A stretch of 64,000 nucleotides of DNA from Sphingobium arseniciresistens (GTDB lineage Bacteria; Pseudomonadota; Alphaproteobacteria; Sphingomonadales; Sphingomonadaceae), in contig JARFNK010000004.1 of assembly GCA_029167225.1 (NCBI GenBank), forward strand, positions 248,001 through 312,000. Reading direction: 5' to 3'. Below, piece by piece: positions 17,171 through 27,229 of this stretch (within the stretch, counting starts at the first letter, position 1; each line of letters begins with the position of its first letter). The position numbers and the translations under genes were made by a program. The notes under the pieces are model-generated. The model was given only the letters and a program-made list of their open reading frames with translations, did not search any database and was not told the DNA's origin.

Positions 17171-17661
17171 GCGGCGTAGATTGCCAATGGCCGCCCCAGA
17201 TCGGCGAAGCTCTGCGCCACGGCCTGGATGCAGGTGAACGCGCCCAGAGCATTGTCCACGCCCATGAGGCCGGAGACGCGGCGATGTGCGCCCTGCAGGT
17301 CATCGAGCGCGTCGCCCGCAGCAAGGATCAGCGCCGCTTCATCCGTCGTCATCCGTGCGCAACAGCATGGCGCCACGATGATCTTGCGTGAAGAGGCGCG
17401 CGCAATCTCCAGCATCATGGCGCGCATCAGCACCAATGGACGGCGGTAGCTTTTGCCGAAACTCCCCAGCAGCGCGTTTGCGGCATGGGCATCATTCACG
17501 CCGCCCGCCGCCATCCGGCGCAAGGCATAGAGAAACAGGCGGTGGCTCTGGCCATCTGGCACCGGTTGGTCGGCGATCCGGTCGGCCATCGGTTTGCCCG
17601 GATGAGTGTGGGCCTGGCCGGCCTGATGTGTATTGGGCATGCGGGGGGATTGGTCTTGCAT
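17164..17661 (-). CDS. DUF6628-like hypothetical protein
   Basis: 165 residues. After a His-rich N-terminus (NTHQAGQAHTHPG) comes a mainly helical body: LFLYALRRMAAGGVNDAHAANAL, GSFGKSYRRPLVLMRAMM and VAPCCCARMTTDEAALILAA. The triple Cys is striking. I associate this layout with a sphingomonad family catalogued as DUF6628, from memory and without any function. ATG17661 follows GAAGGAG with seven bases of spacing; the preceding codon is GTG. A hairpin and a Fur-like box lie upstream, which suggests a link to iron or zinc. Confidence 0.65.
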   Translation of the reverse strand: MQDQSPRMPNTHQAGQAHTHPGKPMADRIADQPVPDGQSHRLFLYALRRMAAGGVNDAHAANALLGSFGKSYRRPLVLMRAMMLEIARASSRKIIVAPCCCARMTTDEAALILAAGDALDDLQGAHRRVSGLMGVDNALGAFTCIQAVAQSFADLGRPLAIYAAY

Positions 17662-17674
17662 CACGGCGCTCCTT

Positions 17675-17692
17675 CACCTGTGATGACAGGTG
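17675..17692 (-). promoter_or_regulatory. hairpin directly upstream of a ribosome binding site
   Basis: On the minus strand CACCTGT-CATC-ACAGGTG forms a perfect 7-bp stem with a four-base loop. It abuts the AAGGAG of the DUF6628-like gene, so in the mRNA it could limit ribosome access or protect the 5' end. It could instead be a protein-binding palindrome. Confidence 0.4.
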
Positions 17693-17704
17693 TAGCAGTA
17701 CGCT

Positions 17705-17723
17705 ATTGCGAGTCAATCTCAAT
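17705..17723 (-). promoter_or_regulatory. Fur-like box
   Basis: A 19-bp imperfect palindrome with arms ATTGAGA and TCGCAAT on the minus strand. It matches 14 of 19 bases of the classical Fur-type sequence built on GAGAATGATTCTC. It lies about 44 bases upstream of the DUF6628-like start codon, in the promoter zone. Fur binding is inferred; Irr, Zur or RirA are not excluded. Confidence 0.4.
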
Positions 17724-17733
17724 AATTACCGCT

Positions 17734-19083
17734 TCAGTCGGGAAGCTGGTTGTTGAGCCGAAGCACCTCGCCAGCAAGGTAAAGCGAACCGCAGATGAGG
17801 ATGGGGGCCACGCTATCGCCATTTGCGTCCGCAAGGGCAGCAATAGCAGAGATCGCCGCGCCGGGATGCCCATGCGCCGTACAACCGATGCCCCAACGTG
17901 CTGCGACCTGCGAAAAGCGTTCTGCGGGGTGGTGGGCATGTCCCGGCACGGGCAGGCAGTGGATGTGGGTCACCTTGCCCTCCAGCGGAGCGAGGAAGGC
18001 ATCGACATCCTTGTTCTCCAGCATGCCGATGACGATCTGCAGCCGCTCGCCCGCCAAGCGCTGGGTGTCGAAGAAGGTGCCCAGCATTTCGCCGGCCCCG
18101 GCATTATGCCCGCCATCCAGCCAGACCGTCCTGGCAAGAATGCCATCCTCGTCCGTGAGTGGAGCAAGAAGCGGGCCGTTCTCCAGCCTTTGTAGGCGTG
18201 CGGGCCAATGCGCCCACAAGGGAGCGGCCCGCAACGCGGCCTCATGCACGGAAAGGACCTGCTGATTGCGCAGCATAGCCACCGCGAGCGCAAGGTTCAT
18301 CGGCTGATGCTGGCCGGAAAGGCGGGGCAGGGGAAGGTCGATCCGGCCGTCAGCATCGCGATAGTGCAGCCGCTCGCGATAGATGGCGGCATCCCATCCT
18401 GCGCCCATGGGGATCCACTGCGCCCCGGCACGCGCGGCACCATCCCGCACGGCGGCTGCAGCCTCGCGCGGGTAGCGCATGGTGACAAGCGGCACGCCGG
18501 GTTTGGCGATGCCCGCCTTTTCCGCCGCGATCTGCTGCAGCGTGTCGCCGAGAAACGCCTGATGATCGATGCCGAGTTGGGCGATGCCACAAACGGCGGG
18601 GCTGAGCAGGATGTTGGTGGCATCCAGCCTGCCGCCCAGCCCCACCTCGATGATGCAGGAATCCGCCGGCGTTTCCGCGAATGCCAGGAAGGTGGCGGCG
18701 GTCGTTACCTCGAAGAAGCTCGCATTCACGCCTTCGGCCACGTCAAGCACGCGCGCGAGTAGCGCTGCCAGCGCTTCATCCTCGATCAGCTTTCCGGCAA
18801 TCCTGATCCGCTCGTTGAAGCGCACGAGATGCGGCGAGGTGAAGGCATGGACCGTGCGACCATCCGCTTCCAGCGCCGCGCGAAGAAATGCGCAGGTCGA
18901 ACCCTTGCCATTGGTGCCGGCGACATGAAACACCGGCGGCAAAGCCAGATGCGGATCGCCCAGGCGGGAGAGCAGGGCGGTGATCCGCTCCAGCCCCAAT
19001 ATGTCGGCGCCCGGCGAAAGCGCCCATAGCCGGTCGAGCTGCGCTTGCACGGCGGCATCGGTCGATATGGCGTGATCGGGCAT
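17734..19083 (-). CDS. folC: bifunctional folylpolyglutamate / dihydrofolate synthase
   Basis: Adds glutamate to dihydropteroate to form dihydrofolate, and further glutamates to folates. The 449-residue Mur-ligase-like protein has the P-loop GTNGKGS (about 55-61), SPHLVRFNERIRI, and GLGGRLDATN for metal and ATP binding. It is the last gene of trpF-trpB-trpA-accD-folC, an order kept in many alphaproteobacteria. accD lies 64 bases upstream on the same strand. Confidence 0.93.
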   Translation of the reverse strand: MPDHAISTDAAVQAQLDRLWALSPGADILGLERITALLSRLGDPHLALPPVFHVAGTNGKGSTCAFLRAALEADGRTVHAFTSPHLVRFNERIRIAGKLIEDEALAALLARVLDVAEGVNASFFEVTTAATFLAFAETPADSCIIEVGLGGRLDATNILLSPAVCGIAQLGIDHQAFLGDTLQQIAAEKAGIAKPGVPLVTMRYPREAAAAVRDGAARAGAQWIPMGAGWDAAIYRERLHYRDADGRIDLPLPRLSGQHQPMNLALAVAMLRNQQVLSVHEAALRAAPLWAHWPARLQRLENGPLLAPLTDEDGILARTVWLDGGHNAGAGEMLGTFFDTQRLAGERLQIVIGMLENKDVDAFLAPLEGKVTHIHCLPVPGHAHHPAERFSQVAARWGIGCTAHGHPGAAISAIAALADANGDSVAPILICGSLYLAGEVLRLNNQLPD

Positions 19084-19147
19084 GGCTGGATATTATCTCC
19101 TGCCAGCGACGGCTTCGTGACGATGCCGGATGGCCCCTGCCATCAGG

Positions 19148-20002
19148 CTATGCCGCAGCCTTGCCTGCCATGAGATAGCCGATCACCGTCGCAAGCCGCG
19201 CCTTCAACTCATGGCGATGCACGACCATGTCGATCATGCCATGATCGAGCAGATATTCGGCCCGCTGGAAACCTTCGGGCAGCTTCTCGCGGATGGTGCT
19301 TTCGATCACGCGCTGGCCGGCAAAGCCGATAAGGGCGTTGGGCTCGGCGATCTGGATGTCGCCCAGCATCGCATAGCTCGCCGTTACGCCACCGGTTGTG
19401 GGATCGGTCAGCACGACGATATAGGGCAGGCCCGCCGCGTGCAGCTTCTGGATGGCGACGGTGGCGCGGGGCATCTGCATCAGGCTGAGAATGCCCTCCT
19501 GCATGCGCGCGCCGCCCGCTGCGGTCAGGATGACATAGGGCACCTTGTCGGCGATTGCCGCTTCCACACCCTGAATGAAGGCGGCGCCCACGCCCATGCC
19601 CATGGAACCGCCCATATAGGCGAAGTCCTGCACGCCAAGCACAATGCGCGCGCCGTCGATCGTGCCCCGTCCGTTGATGAGCGCATCGGTTTCGCCGGTC
19701 GCGCTGCGCGCAGCCTTGATCCGGTCTGTATATTTCTTGGAATCACGGAAGCGCAGCGGGTCTTCCCTGACCACCGGCGTCGGCAGGATCGCGAAGCCCT
19801 CGTCGAGCAGCTGGGCAAAGCGCTCCGAAGGCCCGATGCGGCCATGATGGTCGCATTTCGGGCAGACGGAGAGATTGTCTTCCCATTCCTTGGTGAAGAC
19901 CATCTGCCCGCAACTGGGGCATTTGTGCCAGAGATTGTCCGGCCCTTCGCTGCGCTTGGCGATGAAGGGGAGGGCGTTGCGAACGCGGTTGATCCAGCTC
20001 AT
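19148..20002 (-). CDS. accD: acetyl-CoA carboxylase carboxyltransferase subunit beta
   Basis: Together with AccA, transfers the carboxyl group from biotin carboxyl carrier protein to acetyl-CoA, the first step of fatty-acid synthesis. The 284-residue protein has the four-Cys zinc ribbon C28, C31, C47, C50 and the oxyanion-hole region [10 protein letters not shown]. Met20002 overlaps the trpA stop by four bases (ATGA). The frame stays open upstream as an antisense shadow inside trpA, which I exclude because the AccD family begins at MSWINRV. Confidence 0.95.
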   Translation of the reverse strand: MSWINRVRNALPFIAKRSEGPDNLWHKCPSCGQMVFTKEWEDNLSVCPKCDHHGRIGPSERFAQLLDEGFAILPTPVVREDPLRFRDSKKYTDRIKAARSATGETDALINGRGTIDGARIVLGVQDFAYMGGSMGMGVGAAFIQGVEAAIADKVPYVILTAAGGARMQEGILSLMQMPRATVAIQKLHAAGLPYIVVLTDPTTGGVTASYAMLGDIQIAEPNALIGFAGQRVIESTIREKLPEGFQRAEYLLDHGMIDMVVHRHELKARLATVIGYLMAGKAAA

Positions 20003-20811
20003 GACACTTTCTCCTTCGCGACCAGCGCATTGGCCAGCGACGCGACGAATTCCTTGACGAAGGGCGCGGCGGTATCGCCATGCGAGCCCACGATATCGAC
20101 GATGGCAGAGCCGACGACAACGCCGTCCGCCACCCGGCCGATGGCGGCGGCCTGTTCCGGCCCTCGCACGCCAAAGCCTACGGCCACGGGTAGGGTGGTC
20201 GCGGCCTTCAGCTTGCCGACAGCGTTTTCGATCGAAGCCTGCGCAGCCTGCTGCTTGCCCGTCACGCCGGCAACAGCGACATGATAAAGGAACCCGCTGG
20301 CGCCATCCAGCACCATGGGCAGGCGCGCCGCATCGGTCGTCGGGGTAGCGAGGCGGATCATATGGATGCCCTTGCTCCGCAGCGCAGGGCCGATCTCGCG
20401 ATCCTCTTCCGGCGGAATGTCCACGCAGATGATGCCATCGACGCCTGCGGCGGCGCATTGCGCGGCGAACCACTCGGCCCCGCGCACCAGCATCGGGTTG
20501 GCATAGCCCATCAGCACGAGCGGCGTTTCCGGGTGGCGCGCGCGAAATGCGGTGGCGATGGCGAAGATATCGCTGGTCTTCGTCCCCGAACCCAGGCTGC
20601 GAAGATTGGCGACCTCGATCGCAGGCCCGTCGGCCATCGGATCAGTGAAGGGCATGCCCAGTTCGATGATATCGGCGCCGCCCTCGACCAGCGCATCCAG
20701 GATCGCGCCGCTGTCTGCCGGGGTCGGATCGCCAGCCGTCACGAAGGTGATGAGCGCGGCGCGCCCATCAGCGCGGCAGGCGGCGAAGCGGTTGGAAAGA
20801 CGATCGCTCAT
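19999..20811 (-). CDS. trpA: tryptophan synthase alpha subunit
   Basis: Cleaves indole-3-glycerol phosphate to indole and glyceraldehyde 3-phosphate; indole is channelled to TrpB. The 270-residue TIM barrel shows [16 protein letters not shown] with the catalytic Glu and Asp, and the phosphate-binding [12 protein letters not shown]. It overlaps both neighbours by four bases (trpB stop/trpA start, trpA stop/accD start), so translation of trpB, trpA and accD is coupled. Confidence 0.96.
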   Translation of the reverse strand: MSDRLSNRFAACRADGRAALITFVTAGDPTPADSGAILDALVEGGADIIELGMPFTDPMADGPAIEVANLRSLGSGTKTSDIFAIATAFRARHPETPLVLMGYANPMLVRGAEWFAAQCAAAGVDGIICVDIPPEEDREIGPALRSKGIHMIRLATPTTDAARLPMVLDGASGFLYHVAVAGVTGKQQAAQASIENAVGKLKAATTLPVAVGFGVRGPEQAAAIGRVADGVVVGSAIVDIVGSHGDTAAPFVKEFVASLANALVAKEKVS

Positions 20812-22049
20812 ATCTCTACCCCCAGAGCCTTGGCGACTGTGAAGATGTCCTTGTCTCCCCGGCCGGAGAGGTTGACGACGATGATCTTGTCCGCATCCAG
20901 CGTGGGCGCGACCTGTTCGGCGGCGGCAATGGCGTGGGCGCTTTCAAGAGCGGGAATAATGCCTTCCAGCTTCGAAAGCGTCTGGAAGCTCGCCATCGCC
21001 TGATCGTCGGTCACGGGCAGATACTGGACCCGGCCGATGTCGTGCAACCAGCTATGTTCCGGGCCGATGCCGGGATAGTCGAGGCCGGCGGAAATGCTGT
21101 GCGCCTCGGCGATCTGGCCGTCCTCGTCCTGAAGCAGGTAGGTGCGGTTGCCGTGCAGGATGCCGGAGACCCCGCCATTGAGGCTGGCGGCGTGCTTGCC
21201 CTGCAGGCCTTCGCCGGCCGCTTCCACGCCGATCATCGCGACGTCGGGATCATCCAGGAAGGGGTGGAACATGCCGATGGCGTTGGAGCCACCGCCCACC
21301 GGCGCGATCAGCAGGTCGGGCAGGCGACCTTCCGCTTCCATGATCTGCGTGCGGGTTTCCTTGCCGATCACCGACTGGAAATCGCGGACCAGTTCCGGGT
21401 AGGGATGCGGGCCGGCGGCAGTGCCAATGATGTAGAAGGTGTCATGGACGTTCGACACCCAGTGGCGCAGCGCCTCGTTCATCGCGTCCTTCAGCGTCTG
21501 TGACCCGGAGGTAACGGACACGACTTCCGCGCCGAGCAGCTTCATGCGGAAAACATTGGGCTGCTGCCGCTCGACATCCTTGGCGCCCATGAAGATGGTG
21601 CAGGGCAGCCCGAAACGCGCGGCGACTGTGGCGGTGGCGACGCCATGCTGGCCGGCGCCGGTCTCGGCGATGATCCGCGCCTTGCCCATGCGGCGGGCGA
21701 GCAGGATCTGGCCGATGCAGTTGTTGATCTTGTGCGCGCCGGTATGGTTCAGTTCCTCGCGCTTCAGGTAGATCTTGGCGCCTTTCCCTTCCGGTGCGTG
21801 CTCACGCAGCGCATCGGTCAGCCGTTCCGCATAATAAAGCGGGTTGGGGCGGCCGACATAATATTTGAGCAGGGACTGGAATTCGTCTTCGAATGCCGGA
21901 TCCTGCTTGGCCGCGCGATATTCCTTTTCCAGTTCAAGGATCAGCGGCATCAGTGTTTCGGCGACATAGCGGCCGCCAAAGGGGCCGAAATGACCGCGAT
22001 CATCGGGCTGGGTGCGCAGGCTGTTGGGCAAAGTGCGTGTATCGGTCAT
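20808..22049 (-). CDS. trpB: tryptophan synthase beta subunit
   Basis: PLP enzyme that condenses indole and serine to L-tryptophan in the alpha2beta2 complex. The 413-residue protein has the PLP lysine in [21 protein letters not shown], and the phosphate-binding [11 protein letters not shown]. Met22049 gives the usual lead of about 20 residues before [16 protein letters not shown]; Met22073 is an in-frame alternative with eight more residues. It lies downstream of trpF with about 100 bases between. Confidence 0.96.
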   Translation of the reverse strand: MTDTRTLPNSLRTQPDDRGHFGPFGGRYVAETLMPLILELEKEYRAAKQDPAFEDEFQSLLKYYVGRPNPLYYAERLTDALREHAPEGKGAKIYLKREELNHTGAHKINNCIGQILLARRMGKARIIAETGAGQHGVATATVAARFGLPCTIFMGAKDVERQQPNVFRMKLLGAEVVSVTSGSQTLKDAMNEALRHWVSNVHDTFYIIGTAAGPHPYPELVRDFQSVIGKETRTQIMEAEGRLPDLLIAPVGGGSNAIGMFHPFLDDPDVAMIGVEAAGEGLQGKHAASLNGGVSGILHGNRTYLLQDEDGQIAEAHSISAGLDYPGIGPEHSWLHDIGRVQYLPVTDDQAMASFQTLSKLEGIIPALESAHAIAAAEQVAPTLDADKIIVVNLSGRGDKDIFTVAKALGVEI

Positions 22050-22151
22050 GGTCGCTTCAATCTCTTTGGGCATGTTGGTCCGTTCGCTTCGATCAGGTGA
22101 GAAGCGATCAGCGCCATCGTTCCCCGAGGCGTTCGACTATGGCAGGACATG

Positions 22152-22796
22152 TCAACATGCCGAAGCCGCATTGCAGAAGGCGGCGATCTTGTCCACATCC
22201 TTGATGCCCGGTGCGCTCTCGATACCGGAGGAAACGTCCACCAGCGGCGCCCCGGTCATGGCGATGGCCTGCGCCACATTGGCCGGATCGAGCCCGCCCG
22301 AAAGCCCCCACGGCATGGCCGGACGAAAATCGCGCAGCAAGGTCCAGTCGAAACGCAGGCCCATGCCGCCGGGCAGGTCTGACCCCGCGGGTGTCTTCGC
22401 GTCGTAGAGCAGCATGTCCGCCGCGCCCATATATGCCGCGCCGGCGTCCAGGTCGGCCCGGGTCTTGACCGATATCGCCTTCCACACGGGGATCCCCATG
22501 TGTCGGCGGATGGCCGCCACCCGCTCGGGCGTTTCCTGTCCATGCAACTGGATCGCGGTAAGGCCTGCGGCGCGAACCATGTTGTCCAGCAGCGCATCGT
22601 CGGGGTTCACCATCACGCCGACCTTTTCGACATGGCCTGGGACTCGCGCTGCGAGAGCGCCTGCGCGATCGGCTTCGACGTGGCGCGGGCTCTTGGGGAA
22701 AAAGACGAATCCCACATGACTGGCGCCGGCACCAATGGCGGCATCCACCGTCTGGAGCGTCGAAAGGCCGCAGGTCTTGATCGCGATTCGGGACAT
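22152..22796 (-). CDS. trpF: phosphoribosylanthranilate isomerase
   Basis: Converts N-(5-phosphoribosyl)anthranilate to CdRP in tryptophan synthesis. The 214-residue TIM barrel begins IKTCGLSTLQTVDAAI with the catalytic Cys, has VGFVFFPKSPRHV, and ends with LVDVSSGIESAPGIKDVDKI, the phosphate-binding loop. Length is normal. It is the first gene of trpF-trpB-trpA-accD-folC, with the other trp genes not in this window. Confidence 0.95.
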   Translation of the reverse strand: MSRIAIKTCGLSTLQTVDAAIGAGASHVGFVFFPKSPRHVEADRAGALAARVPGHVEKVGVMVNPDDALLDNMVRAAGLTAIQLHGQETPERVAAIRRHMGIPVWKAISVKTRADLDAGAAYMGAADMLLYDAKTPAGSDLPGGMGLRFDWTLLRDFRPAMPWGLSGGLDPANVAQAIAMTGAPLVDVSSGIESAPGIKDVDKIAAFCNAASAC

Positions 22797-22850
22797 GGCC
22801 GCCGCTTTAGCGCCTTCGCACGCGCAAGGATATGCGCCAGCGGCGGCGGG

Positions 22851-23351
22851 TTACTTCCTAGGTGCTTTCGCGGCGGTCGCCTCGATCTCGATCAGATACC
22901 AGGGTCCGGCGAGTCCCGCGACCTGAACGGTCGAGCGCGCAACCAGATTGGGATTGTCTGCCGTGCCGAAAAACTGCCTGTACCCGTCGTTGAAGCCGGC
23001 AAAGTCCATTTTGCCGCCCATCTTGGGATCACCAGCCACGAATGCGGTCAGCTTGACGATATCCGACATTGCGTAACCCAGCTTGGCCAGCGACGCCTTG
23101 ATCTTGTTGAGTACGCTGATCGTCTGGGTCTTCGTGTCGCCATACGCCTCGAAGCCCTGCGTGTTGGCCGGATCGATCGGGCTGGCCAGCGCGCCGCTCA
23201 GGATCACCGTCTCGGCATCCGGCGGGATCGTGACACCGCCAAGGATGATCGCCGGCGGCGGATTGACATGGCGCACGATTTCGCTGGCCTGCACTGACGA
23301 TGAGAAGGGCAGCAAGGCGCAGGACAGGAGGGCGAGGCAGGCATGCTTCAT
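22851..23351 (-). CDS. exported RidA-family protein
   Basis: A 166-residue YjgF/YER057c/UK114 (RidA) protein preceded by a signal peptide (MKHACLALLSCALLPFSSSVQA). The RidA fold is complete, ending in the Arg-containing ARSTVQVAGLAGPWYLIEIE, where cytosolic RidA holds the Arg needed for imine deamination. Cytosolic RidA removes reactive 2-aminoacrylate; an exported form must act on something else or have lost that role. Met23351 follows GGAG. It lies 54 bases beyond the trpF start, on the same strand and upstream of the trp genes. Confidence 0.82.
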   Translation of the reverse strand: MKHACLALLSCALLPFSSSVQASEIVRHVNPPPAIILGGVTIPPDAETVILSGALASPIDPANTQGFEAYGDTKTQTISVLNKIKASLAKLGYAMSDIVKLTAFVAGDPKMGGKMDFAGFNDGYRQFFGTADNPNLVARSTVQVAGLAGPWYLIEIEATAAKAPRK

Positions 23352-23446
23352 TGCAGCAGTCTCCATTCGCGACCGCCGGGGCGCGATCGTCGAACGAAGA
23401 AACGGATAGGCCAGTGCAAGCCGCTACCTGATGCTCAAGCAGATGG

Positions 23447-25315
23447 TCAGGACGTGGTTTCCAACGTCTCGGATGCCTCGACCCAGGCCGCCTCCGCCGC
23501 TTCGAGCCGCGCTTCCACGTCCGCACGGCGGCGCATCAGTTCCGACATGGTCTGGCCGGCTTCTTCAGGCCCTGCCGAGGCGGGATCGAACATCGCCCGG
23601 TCGATGCGGGAGCGTTCCGACGTCAGCGCTGCCATGGCCTTTTCCGCCTTGGACACGGCATCGCGCAGAGCCTTGGCCCGCTCGCGGGCTTCGGCGGCTG
23701 CGCGCTTGTCGGCCTTGCGATCGCCCTTCGGGCCATCGCCGCCCGAACTGGTGCTGTTCCGGCCCAGCACGAGGTCGGTATAGTCATCCACCGAGCCCGA
23801 AAACTCGCGCGCCGTACCGCCATCCACAAGGACAAGCCGGTCTGCGACCAGTTCGATCATATGGCGGTCATGGCTGACCACGACCACCGCGCCGGTATAG
23901 GCGTTGAGGGCCTGGACCAGTGCTTCGCGACTGTCGACGTCAAGATGGTTGGTCGGCTCGTCGAGAATGAGCAGGCTGGGCGCATCGCGGGTGATGAGTG
24001 CCAGCGCGAGACGGGCACGCTCGCCACCCGACAGGCTGCCGACCTTCTGGATCGCACGGTCGCCCGAAAAACCGAAGCGGCCAAGCTGCGCCCGCACCGC
24101 GCCGGGCGTCGCGCCCTTCATCTGGCGGGTCATATGCTCGAGCGGGCTGTCAGTGACGTCCAGTTCCTCGACCTGATATTGGGTGAAATAGCCCACGGTC
24201 ATCTTGTTCGATGACGTCATGCCGCCTTCCATCGGCGCCAGTTGCGCGGCGATCAGGCGGGCGAGGGTGGTCTTGCCATTGCCGTTGCGGCCGAGCAGCG
24301 CGACGCGGTCATCCGGGTCGATCCGCATGTTCAGCCGCCGCAGGATCGGCGTGCTGTCATAGCCCACGGTCGCCATGTCGAGCGTGATGAGCGGCGGGCG
24401 CAATTCCGCCGGATTGGGAAAGGCGAAGGACAGGGTGGGGTCTTCCAGCGCCGCGGCGATCGGCTGCATCTTGGCCAGCGCCTTGGCGCGGGACTGCGCC
24501 TGCTTCGCCGTGCTCGCGCGGGCGGAATTGCGGGCGACATAGTCCTGCAGCTTCTCGCGTTCGGCCTGCTGCTTCGTGCGTGCGGCCTCCAGCTGGGCAA
24601 GCCGTTCGGCACGCTGGCGCTCGAAAGCGTCATAGCCGCCGGGGTAGAGCGTTACCTTGCCATGTTCCAGATGCAGGATGTGGTCGACCACATTGTTCAA
24701 CAAGTCGCGTTCATGGCTGATGATGACGATGGTGGCGCGATAGCTTTTGAGGAAATTCTCTAGCCACAGCGTCGCTTCCAGATCGAGATGGTTGGAAGGC
24801 TCGTCGAGCAGCAGCAGGTCGGGCTGCGAAAACAGCAGCGCGGCCAGCGCCACGCGCATCTTCCAGCCGCCCGAATAGCTGTCGAGCGGACGCCCCTGCA
24901 TCTCTTCGTCGAAGCCCAGGCCCACCAGGATGCGGGCAGCGCGCGCGGGCGCGGTATAGGCGTCGATGGTGTTCAGCCGCTCGTGGATTTCTCCGAGTCG
25001 GTCGGGGTCCTCACATGTCTCGCTCTCGATCAGCAGCGCCTCGCGCTCCTTGTCGGCGGCAAGCACGGTGTCGAACGGGGTTGCCGTGCCCGAGGGGGCT
25101 TCCTGCGCGATATAGCCCAGACGCGTCCCACGCGGCATGTCGACCGATCCATCATCGGGATCGAGCAGGCCGATCATCGCCTTCATTAGCGTCGACTTGC
25201 CCGCGCCGTTACGACCGATCAGGCCGACTCGGCTGCGCGGGGGAAGGGCGGCGGTGGCACGATCAAGGATGACACGCCCGCCTAGGCGGACGGTGACGGC
25301 GTTCAGGTTCAGCAT
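23447..25315 (-). CDS. ABC-F family ATPase (YheS/Uup type)
   Basis: A soluble 622-residue protein with two ABC cassettes and no membrane domain: GRNGAGKST, the signature YSGGWKMRVALA and DEPSNHLD in the first, and GRNGNGKTT, LSGGERARLALAL and DEPTNHLD in the second. The linker between them (RQRAERLAQLEAARTKQQAERE) and the C-terminus are charged coiled coils. ABC-F proteins act on stalled or initiating ribosomes. The length and C-terminal coiled coil fit YheS/Uup better than EttA, though the subfamily is not certain. Confidence 0.88.
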   Translation of the reverse strand: MLNLNAVTVRLGGRVILDRATAALPPRSRVGLIGRNGAGKSTLMKAMIGLLDPDDGSVDMPRGTRLGYIAQEAPSGTATPFDTVLAADKEREALLIESETCEDPDRLGEIHERLNTIDAYTAPARAARILVGLGFDEEMQGRPLDSYSGGWKMRVALAALLFSQPDLLLLDEPSNHLDLEATLWLENFLKSYRATIVIISHERDLLNNVVDHILHLEHGKVTLYPGGYDAFERQRAERLAQLEAARTKQQAEREKLQDYVARNSARASTAKQAQSRAKALAKMQPIAAALEDPTLSFAFPNPAELRPPLITLDMATVGYDSTPILRRLNMRIDPDDRVALLGRNGNGKTTLARLIAAQLAPMEGGMTSSNKMTVGYFTQYQVEELDVTDSPLEHMTRQMKGATPGAVRAQLGRFGFSGDRAIQKVGSLSGGERARLALALITRDAPSLLILDEPTNHLDVDSREALVQALNAYTGAVVVVSHDRHMIELVADRLVLVDGGTAREFSGSVDDYTDLVLGRNSTSSGGDGPKGDRKADKRAAAEARERAKALRDAVSKAEKAMAALTSERSRIDRAMFDPASAGPEEAGQTMSELMRRRADVEARLEAAEAAWVEASETLETTS

Positions 25316-25608
25316 GCTGGCGCCGATAGCATCATCCGCGGCCGAGCGTAACGGTAAATGCAGTTATAGTGATCGTGACGGTTGACGATGCACCCTGCAA
25401 CGCCGTCGTAGCACCTCGAAAGAGGGTTTCCTCGGACGATCACCCTGAGCGATGCCCGGCATGAGGCGCCGCTATCGCCCATGCAATCGTGCATATAGAC
25501 CGGGCTGCCATGGAAATGTTTGCGCCCTTTGGCTGAATCGCTCGATCCAGAACGCCCGATCGTTTTGAGATCGCATGGTGGATGGATCGGAGGGCGGTCA
25601 GCCTGTCG

Positions 25609-26433
25609 TCACGCAGCATCGCTAACCGGCACGCGCGCGACGAGCGCGTGGGTCTGCGTCGAGATCTCCAGCTTTGCGGCCCCTTCGATGAGCCAGCATT
25701 CGCTGCTGGCCCATGGCTTTCCGTCGATAAGACCGTTGCCGCTCAAGGGAATGAACCAGGCCTGATCGTCGGCGATGGTGATATCCTGCCCGGCATTCCA
25801 TGCAACCATGTCCAGCGTAAAGGGCTTGCCTATGCCGTCCACTATGCGCTCCTCGGCGCCCAGCGGAATAATCCGCTCGGGCAAGGCGTAAGGCGCGGCC
25901 TTGCTCACGGCCACGCCATCGTCGAGATGAAGTTCGCGCGGGCGGCCATAATCATACAGCCGATAGGTCACATCGTTGTTCTGCTGCACTTCCACCAGCG
26001 TCACCCCCGCGCCGATCGCGTGCACGGTGCCAGCCGGGATGTAAAAGAACGAGCCGGCCGTCACGCGCTTCCAGTCCATTTCGGACTCGATCGAGCCATC
26101 CAGTGCTGCGCTGCGCAATGCGGCGCCATCCATGGATGTGCGCGTGCCGATCCCCAGCTGGGCGTTAGGCTCGGCTTCAAGGATATACCAGCATTCTGAC
26201 TTTCCACCGGAAAGGCCTCGATCGGCGGCTTCCTCGTCATTAGGATGCACCTGGATCGAGAGCTTCTCGCTGGTGAAGATATATTTGATCAGCAGAGGCG
26301 GACGTCGGCCATCAGGGCCATCAAACCAGATCTCGCCAATCTGCCGGCCTTGGGTGCTCGGAAAAACCGATGGAATGTCGGTACGGCCCCATGGCTTTTC
26401 GACCAGCTTGGTATCCAGTTTCGTAATCGTCAT
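25609..26433 (-). CDS. manA: class I mannose-6-phosphate isomerase
   Basis: Interconverts fructose 6-phosphate and mannose 6-phosphate, feeding GDP-mannose or, in reverse, mannose use. The 274-residue cupin has KYIFTSEKLSIQVHPND with the zinc-binding QVHP, followed by KSECWYILEAEPNAQLGIG, and GSFFYIPAGTVHAIG with the zinc-ligand His. The frame is open to 26520, but Met26433 follows CAGGACGTC and begins the family sequence (KLVEKPWG). It is divergent from the dTDP-rhamnose genes, consistent with a role in surface sugar supply. Confidence 0.88.
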   Translation of the reverse strand: MTITKLDTKLVEKPWGRTDIPSVFPSTQGRQIGEIWFDGPDGRRPPLLIKYIFTSEKLSIQVHPNDEEAADRGLSGGKSECWYILEAEPNAQLGIGTRTSMDGAALRSAALDGSIESEMDWKRVTAGSFFYIPAGTVHAIGAGVTLVEVQQNNDVTYRLYDYGRPRELHLDDGVAVSKAAPYALPERIIPLGAEERIVDGIGKPFTLDMVAWNAGQDITIADDQAWFIPLSGNGLIDGKPWASSECWLIEGAAKLEISTQTHALVARVPVSDAA

Positions 26434-26651
26434 GACGTCCTGTATCGCTATTTTCCCATCCATGGCCAGAACCTGCGCAGCGGATATCCGATCCGAATGG
26501 GCGATGAAAATCTTCTGCATGGAAAGACGTGAGGGCTTGCTCTAGTCTGTGTGCAATGCAGCATAACAGGATGTGATTCGCCAGAGGCTTTTGAAAAGCG
26601 TGGCAAATCGAGACTGTGCCCCATGTCGTTGCAAGAAGGACGAGTTGGCTT

Positions 26652-27215
26652 GTGAACATTGAGCAGACCGAGATACCCGATGTTGTCCGGATCACCCCGA
26701 AGCGATTTGGCGATGATCGCGGTTATTTTTCCGAAGTCTTCAAGGAACAGTGGTTCCGGGAGAATATCTCCGATGTCGGCTTCATTCAGGACAACCAGTC
26801 CCTGTCGGCAAAGGTTGGAACGATCCGGGGCCTGCATTTCCAGACCGATCCTTTCGCGCAGGGCAAGCTGGTCCGTTGCCTGGCTGGATCGCTCTTCGAC
26901 GTCGCCGTAGACATTCGCCAGGGTTCGCCGACCTTCGGCAAATGGGTGGGCTTTGAATTGACGCCGGAAAATGGCGAGCAGCTGTGGGTGCCGCCCGGCT
27001 TCGCGCATGGCTTTGCCACGCTGAAGCCCGACACGGTGATCCTTTACAAGGTCACGGCAGCCTACAGCCCGGCAAATGATGCTGGACTTGCCTGGAATGA
27101 TCCCGACATCGGCATCGACTGGCCCGTCGATCCCAATGATGTGACCCTTTCCGAGAAGGACGCGGTGTTGCCGCGCCTGTCGGAAATTACGTCCAATTTC
27201 GTCTATTCAGCCTGA
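26652..27215 (+). CDS. rfbC: dTDP-4-dehydrorhamnose 3,5-epimerase
   Basis: Epimerises C3 and C5 of dTDP-4-keto-6-deoxyglucose, the third step to dTDP-L-rhamnose. The 187-residue cupin has [12 protein letters not shown], the active-site RGLHFQ and [13 protein letters not shown]. The start is GTG26652 (reads as [11 protein letters not shown]); GAAGGA at 26635-26640 is 11 bases away. It is the first gene of rfbC-rfbB-rfbD on the plus strand. Confidence 0.93.
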   Translation: MNIEQTEIPDVVRITPKRFGDDRGYFSEVFKEQWFRENISDVGFIQDNQSLSAKVGTIRGLHFQTDPFAQGKLVRCLAGSLFDVAVDIRQGSPTFGKWVGFELTPENGEQLWVPPGFAHGFATLKPDTVILYKVTAAYSPANDAGLAWNDPDIGIDWPVDPNDVTLSEKDAVLPRLSEITSNFVYSA

Positions 27216-27229
27216 GACATGAGGTAAAC

